Shown here in pieces: positions 6,514-8,460 of a DNA stretch of 8,460 bases; position 1 is the first letter of the stretch, and every line of letters starts with the position of its first letter. Under the pieces are notes generated by a model. That model worked only from the letters and a program-made list of their open reading frames with translations, was not told where the DNA came from and searched no databases. The position numbers and the translations under genes were made by a program. Source of the DNA: Streptomyces katrae (GTDB lineage Bacteria; Actinomycetota; Actinomycetes; Streptomycetales; Streptomycetaceae); assembly GCF_000966975.1 (NCBI RefSeq), contig NZ_JZWV01000923.1:1-8460 (forward strand). Direction: 5' to 3'.

Positions 6514-6594
6514 GTACGGTCCCTCCCGCGATGCCGGTGTTGCTGCCAATGCCGCTGCTGCCGCCGCCGTTGCCGAGGCAGCCGTCATGCCCGC

Positions 6595-6666
6595 GCCGAC
6601 GCCGACGCCGATGCCAACGCCGATGCCGGCACCAATGCCGCCGACGCCAATGCCAATGCCAATGCC
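6595..6666. repeat. Degenerate hexanucleotide repeat (GCCRAY) in the oxidoreductase leader
   Basis: Twelve consecutive 6-bp units based on GCCGAC, GCCGAT, GCCAAC and GCCAAT run through this stretch, with a few variant units (GCCGGC, ACCAAT, GCCGCC). GCC-rich triplets continue toward the start codon at 6513. It is untranslated in the favoured gene model. Read on the minus strand in the oxidoreductase frame it would give an uninterrupted Gly-Ile/Val-Gly series, but no ATG, GTG or TTG start precedes it in that frame. Simple repeats of this kind can change length by slippage. Confidence 0.75.
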
Positions 6667-6694
6667 GAACCGATGGCTCGCGGCCCCGACCGAA

Positions 6695-6713
6695 ATCTGA
6701 CGTCATGTCAGAT
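6695..6713. promoter_or_regulatory. Perfect 7-bp inverted repeat, putative operator for the oxidoreductase gene
   Basis: ATCTGAC (6695-6701) and GTCAGAT (6707-6713) are perfect reverse complements around the 5-bp spacer GTCAT, and the inner TGACGTCA (6698-6705) is itself palindromic. The size and symmetry fit a dimeric repressor such as a TetR, GntR or MarR protein. It does not match the KstR box. It lies about 180 bp upstream of the oxidoreductase start. A TACAGT (-10-like, minus strand, 6733 to 6728) just upstream would place the site immediately downstream of a transcription start, a good repressor position. The -35 region is weak. The cognate regulator is unknown. Confidence 0.5.
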
Positions 6714-6739
6714 CGATCGTCCGGCCGACTGTAGGGCAC

Positions 6740-6792
6740 ACGGCCCCCGCCGGGAAGTGCGACGGCCCCCGCCCTGTCGGGGCGGGGGCCGT
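6740..6792 (-). terminator. Terminator hairpin with a duplicated 3' arm
   Basis: Positions 6762-6774 and 6780-6792 form a perfect 13-bp GC-rich stem with a 5-nt loop, about 23 bp beyond the stop of the minus-strand membrane-protein gene. It is the clearest intrinsic-type terminator in the window. The arm sequence ACGGCCCCCGCC is repeated exactly at 6740-6751, so the 6781-6792 arm can pair with either copy. No T-tract is present. Confidence 0.7.
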
Positions 6793-6814
6793 ACGTGCGT
6801 GCGCGCGCGGGGGA

Positions 6815-7600
6815 TCAGCCGCGCTGGATGCCCGAGGTGTCGTTCAGGACGCCGCGGCGGCCGTCCTGGGTCTGGGCGATCAGCGTGGACGGGCCGCGCT
6901 GGTCGACGGCCAGGTACCAGGTGCCCGGGGCGAGTTCCGCGATCGGGGTGGGGGAGCCGTCCTCGGCGAAGAGGGGCCGGGCCACCGGCACCGCGAACCA
7001 GAACGGCGTGAACTCGGCGGCCGGGAACCCGGCGCCGGAGGAGTCCTGCGGGGTGCCCCCGTACGGCGGGGCCGGCTGCGGCGTGGCCCCGTAACCCTGC
7101 GGCTGCTGGCCGCCCGGGTAGCCGTAGCCGGTGCCGGGCTGGCCCCCGTACGGCTGGGCGGTGACGGGCCTCGGCTCCGGCACGAGCGGCCCGGCCAGCG
7201 CGGGCACCTTGCCGCCGGCGACGGCCACCCCGGCCAGGGCGAGCGTCGCGAGGAACCCGAGGATGCAGCCGGCGGCCAGGTCGGCCAGCGGCGGGGTGGC
7301 GATCAGCGACCAGAGACCGTTCCAGGCGGCGGCCACGGCCAGCACGGTGCCCCAGGCCGTCAGGGTCAGGCCGCCGACCTTGCGGCCCTCGGGCTGGAAG
7401 CGGGCCGCGATCAGCAGGCCGGCCGCGATGAAGCCCATCAGGAAGACGGCGGGGAGGGCCAGCCGGTAGACGTCGGTGTCCCACACGCTCGGGAGGTCGC
7501 CGCCGGGGACGGAGTAGAAATCGAGGAACGAGGCGATGAACAGCAGCACCGCTGCTCCGATCACCACGCCGTCGCCTCGAGTGAGGGAGCGGATGTTCAC
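6815..7600 (-). CDS. Four-helix membrane protein with Pro/Gly/Tyr-rich linker, hypothetical
   Basis: This 261-aa protein has four probable membrane helices at about residues 12-30, 46-67, 77-100 and 106-129. A low-complexity linker follows (about 141-190) with PYGGQPGTGYGYPGG-type and QPQGYG repeats. A compact C-terminal segment (about 198-261) contains FWFAVPVARPL, LAPGTWYLAVDQRG and IAQTQDGRRGVLNDTSGIQ. Similar helix-plus-PG-linker proteins are common in actinobacteria and lack a known function. The C-terminal Trp-rich module looks like a small folded domain I cannot name. With an even helix number, N- and C-termini probably lie on the same side of the membrane. GTG 7600 is preferred because AAGGA lies about 10 nt upstream; ATG 7651 is in frame but has no ribosome binding site and would add 17 residues. 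The gene lies 144 bp downstream of the amidase gene on the same strand and ends at a strong hairpin. Confidence 0.78.
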   Translation of the reverse strand: MNIRSLTRGDGVVIGAAVLLFIASFLDFYSVPGGDLPSVWDTDVYRLALPAVFLMGFIAAGLLIAARFQPEGRKVGGLTLTAWGTVLAVAAAWNGLWSLIATPPLADLAAGCILGFLATLALAGVAVAGGKVPALAGPLVPEPRPVTAQPYGGQPGTGYGYPGGQQPQGYGATPQPAPPYGGTPQDSSGAGFPAAEFTPFWFAVPVARPLFAEDGSPTPIAELAPGTWYLAVDQRGPSTLIAQTQDGRRGVLNDTSGIQRG

Positions 7601-7689
7601 GTCTCTGGTGTCCTTCTCGGTCTTGGCAGGGGGTGGATCGGGCGCCCCCATGGTACGGAGGTTTCCGCGGCCGAGAGGACCGGGGCGGC

Positions 7690-7720
7690 GGGGGCGCCGG
7701 CCCGGGGACCGTCCGCCCCC
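7690..7720 (-). terminator. Possible terminator after the amidase gene
   Basis: GGGGGCG (7690-7696) pairs with CGCCCCC (7714-7720) across a 17-nt, itself GC-rich loop, 25 bp beyond the amidase stop. The stem is perfect but short for its loop, so this is a weak candidate. If inactive, the amidase and membrane-protein genes could be co-transcribed. Confidence 0.25.
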
Positions 7721-7744
7721 GGGAGGCCGCCCGCCTCGGGAGGG

Positions 7745-8460
7745 CTACCCGCCCAGGAATCCGGTGATGCCGTCCGCGATGCCCTGGGCCGCCTTCTGCC
7801 GCCACTCCGGACTCATCAGCTGCGCCGCGTCCTTCTCGTCCCGCATGTTGCCGCATTCGAGGAACACCTTGGGCCGGGTCGAGAGATTGAGCCCGCCCAG
7901 ATCGTCCCGGACGACCAACCCGGTACCGCTGCCGAGGTAGTTGGCGGGGGAGGAGCCGGTGGCGCGGGCGAAGTTCGAGGCGATGCGCTCGCCGAGGTCC
8001 CGGGAGGGGCCGACGATCTTCGCGGTGTCGGCCGCACCGGCCTTGACCCGGGCGGGGAGGATCACGTGGAAGCCGCGATTGCCGGCGGAGGCCCCGTCGG
8101 CGTGGACGGAGACGACGGCGTCGGCCGCGGCCTGGTTGCCGATCCGGGCCCGCTCGTCGATGCAGGGGCCCCACGGGCGGTCGCCGTCGTGGGTGAGGAC
8201 CACCTTGGCTCCCTTGGCCTCCAGCAGGGCGCGCGCCCGGTGCGAGACGTCGAGGGAGAACTCGGCTTCCATGTAACCGGAGTTGGTGGTGGTGCCGGTG
8301 GTGTCGCACTCCTTGCGGTTGGTGCCGATGTCCACCTGCTGGTCGATCTCCCGGCCGTGCTTGAAGTTCCCGGTGTTGTGCCCGGGGTCGATCACGACGG
8401 TCCGGCCGGTCAGCGGGCCCTTGGCGGGGGCCGCGGGCTGCGGGGCGGGCGGGGTGCTCG
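7745..8460 (-). CDS. N-acetylmuramoyl-L-alanine amidase (Amidase_3), N-terminus beyond the window
   Basis: About 238 C-terminal residues are present. The frame stays open to the right edge, so the start is outside. The Amidase_3 domain cleaves the bond between muramic acid and the stem peptide of peptidoglycan. Its zinc ligands are visible: His in VIDPGHNTG (codon 8380-8378), Glu in SGYMEAEF and His in VVSVHADGA. The likely catalytic Glu is in VFLECGNMRD near the C-terminus. The domain is preceded by a Pro/Ala-rich linker (TPPAPQPAAPAKGPLTG), typical of a protein tethered or exported through an N-terminal signal or anchor that would lie off the window. It ends in GITGFLGG with a TAG stop and no C-terminal binding repeats. 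A GTG at 8395 falls inside the first conserved strand and is not a real start. Likely role: wall turnover or cell separation outside the membrane. Confidence 0.93.
   Translation of the reverse strand, partial: STPPAPQPAAPAKGPLTGRTVVIDPGHNTGNFKHGREIDQQVDIGTNRKECDTTGTTTNSGYMEAEFSLDVSHRARALLEAKGAKVVLTHDGDRPWGPCIDERARIGNQAAADAVVSVHADGASAGNRGFHVILPARVKAGAADTAKIVGPSRDLGERIASNFARATGSSPANYLGSGTGLVVRDDLGGLNLSTRPKVFLECGNMRDEKDAAQLMSPEWRQKAAQGIADGITGFLGG

Noticed and set aside
6512..6700. Plus-strand small peptide with a Pro-Met-Pro-Thr repeat
   Set aside because: It is only the hexanucleotide repeat read in another frame. No convincing ribosome binding site was seen, and it is antisense to the oxidoreductase leader.
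6708..8309. 533-codon minus-strand open frame across the membrane protein and amidase genes
   Set aside because: Its product is almost entirely Arg/Gly/Pro-rich, and the two overlapped genes have clear domains and proper starts or stops in other frames.

Overview
The window is high-GC actinobacterial DNA, most likely from Streptomyces or a close relative. The signs are C/G-rich third codon positions, GTG starts next to GGAGG-type ribosome binding sites, GC-rich hairpin terminators without U-tracts, and protein families typical of streptomycetes. No mobile element, tRNA, rRNA or CRISPR array is visible.

Layout from left to right. (1) A minus-strand TetR-family repressor (130-777) closely resembles mycobacterial KstR, the repressor of sterol catabolism. 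It is followed by a hairpin terminator (35-70). (2) A 228-bp divergent intergenic region holds a 14-bp palindrome (939-952) that fits every fixed position of the KstR box TnnAACnnGTTnnA. (3) A plus-strand operon follows: a GT4 glycosyltransferase (1006-2322), a class I SAM methyltransferase (2501-3244), and an alpha/alpha-toroid protein (3241-4329) whose start codon overlaps the methyltransferase stop. Between the first two genes lies a 178-bp C-rich, G-poor repeat tract. (4) A strong hairpin (4337-4374) separates this operon from a convergent 101-aa membrane protein (4381-4686, minus). (5) A divergent gene encodes an unrecognised lipoprotein (4830-5471, plus). (6) A convergent gene encodes an F420-dependent luciferase-like oxidoreductase of the Rv3520c type (5503-6513, minus). 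Its long leader contains a hexanucleotide repeat and a 19-bp inverted repeat. (7) A terminator with a duplicated arm (6740-6792) follows a minus-strand four-helix membrane protein with a Pro/Gly/Tyr-rich linker (6815-7600). (8) At the right edge, a zinc-dependent N-acetylmuramoyl-L-alanine amidase (7745-8460, minus) is cut off at its N-terminus.

Most coherent story: the KstR-like repressor and its box sit between its own gene and the glycosyltransferase-methyltransferase-toroid operon. The simplest reading is that a lipid or acyl-CoA-type ligand controls this putative glycan or glycolipid operon as well as the repressor itself. From memory, the nearby oxidoreductase belongs to a family whose M. 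tuberculosis member lies in the KstR regulon, which makes the neighbourhood suggestive. No KstR box was seen next to that gene, and the operon's substrate is unknown. The remaining genes (lipoprotein, membrane proteins, amidase) look like ordinary envelope genes.
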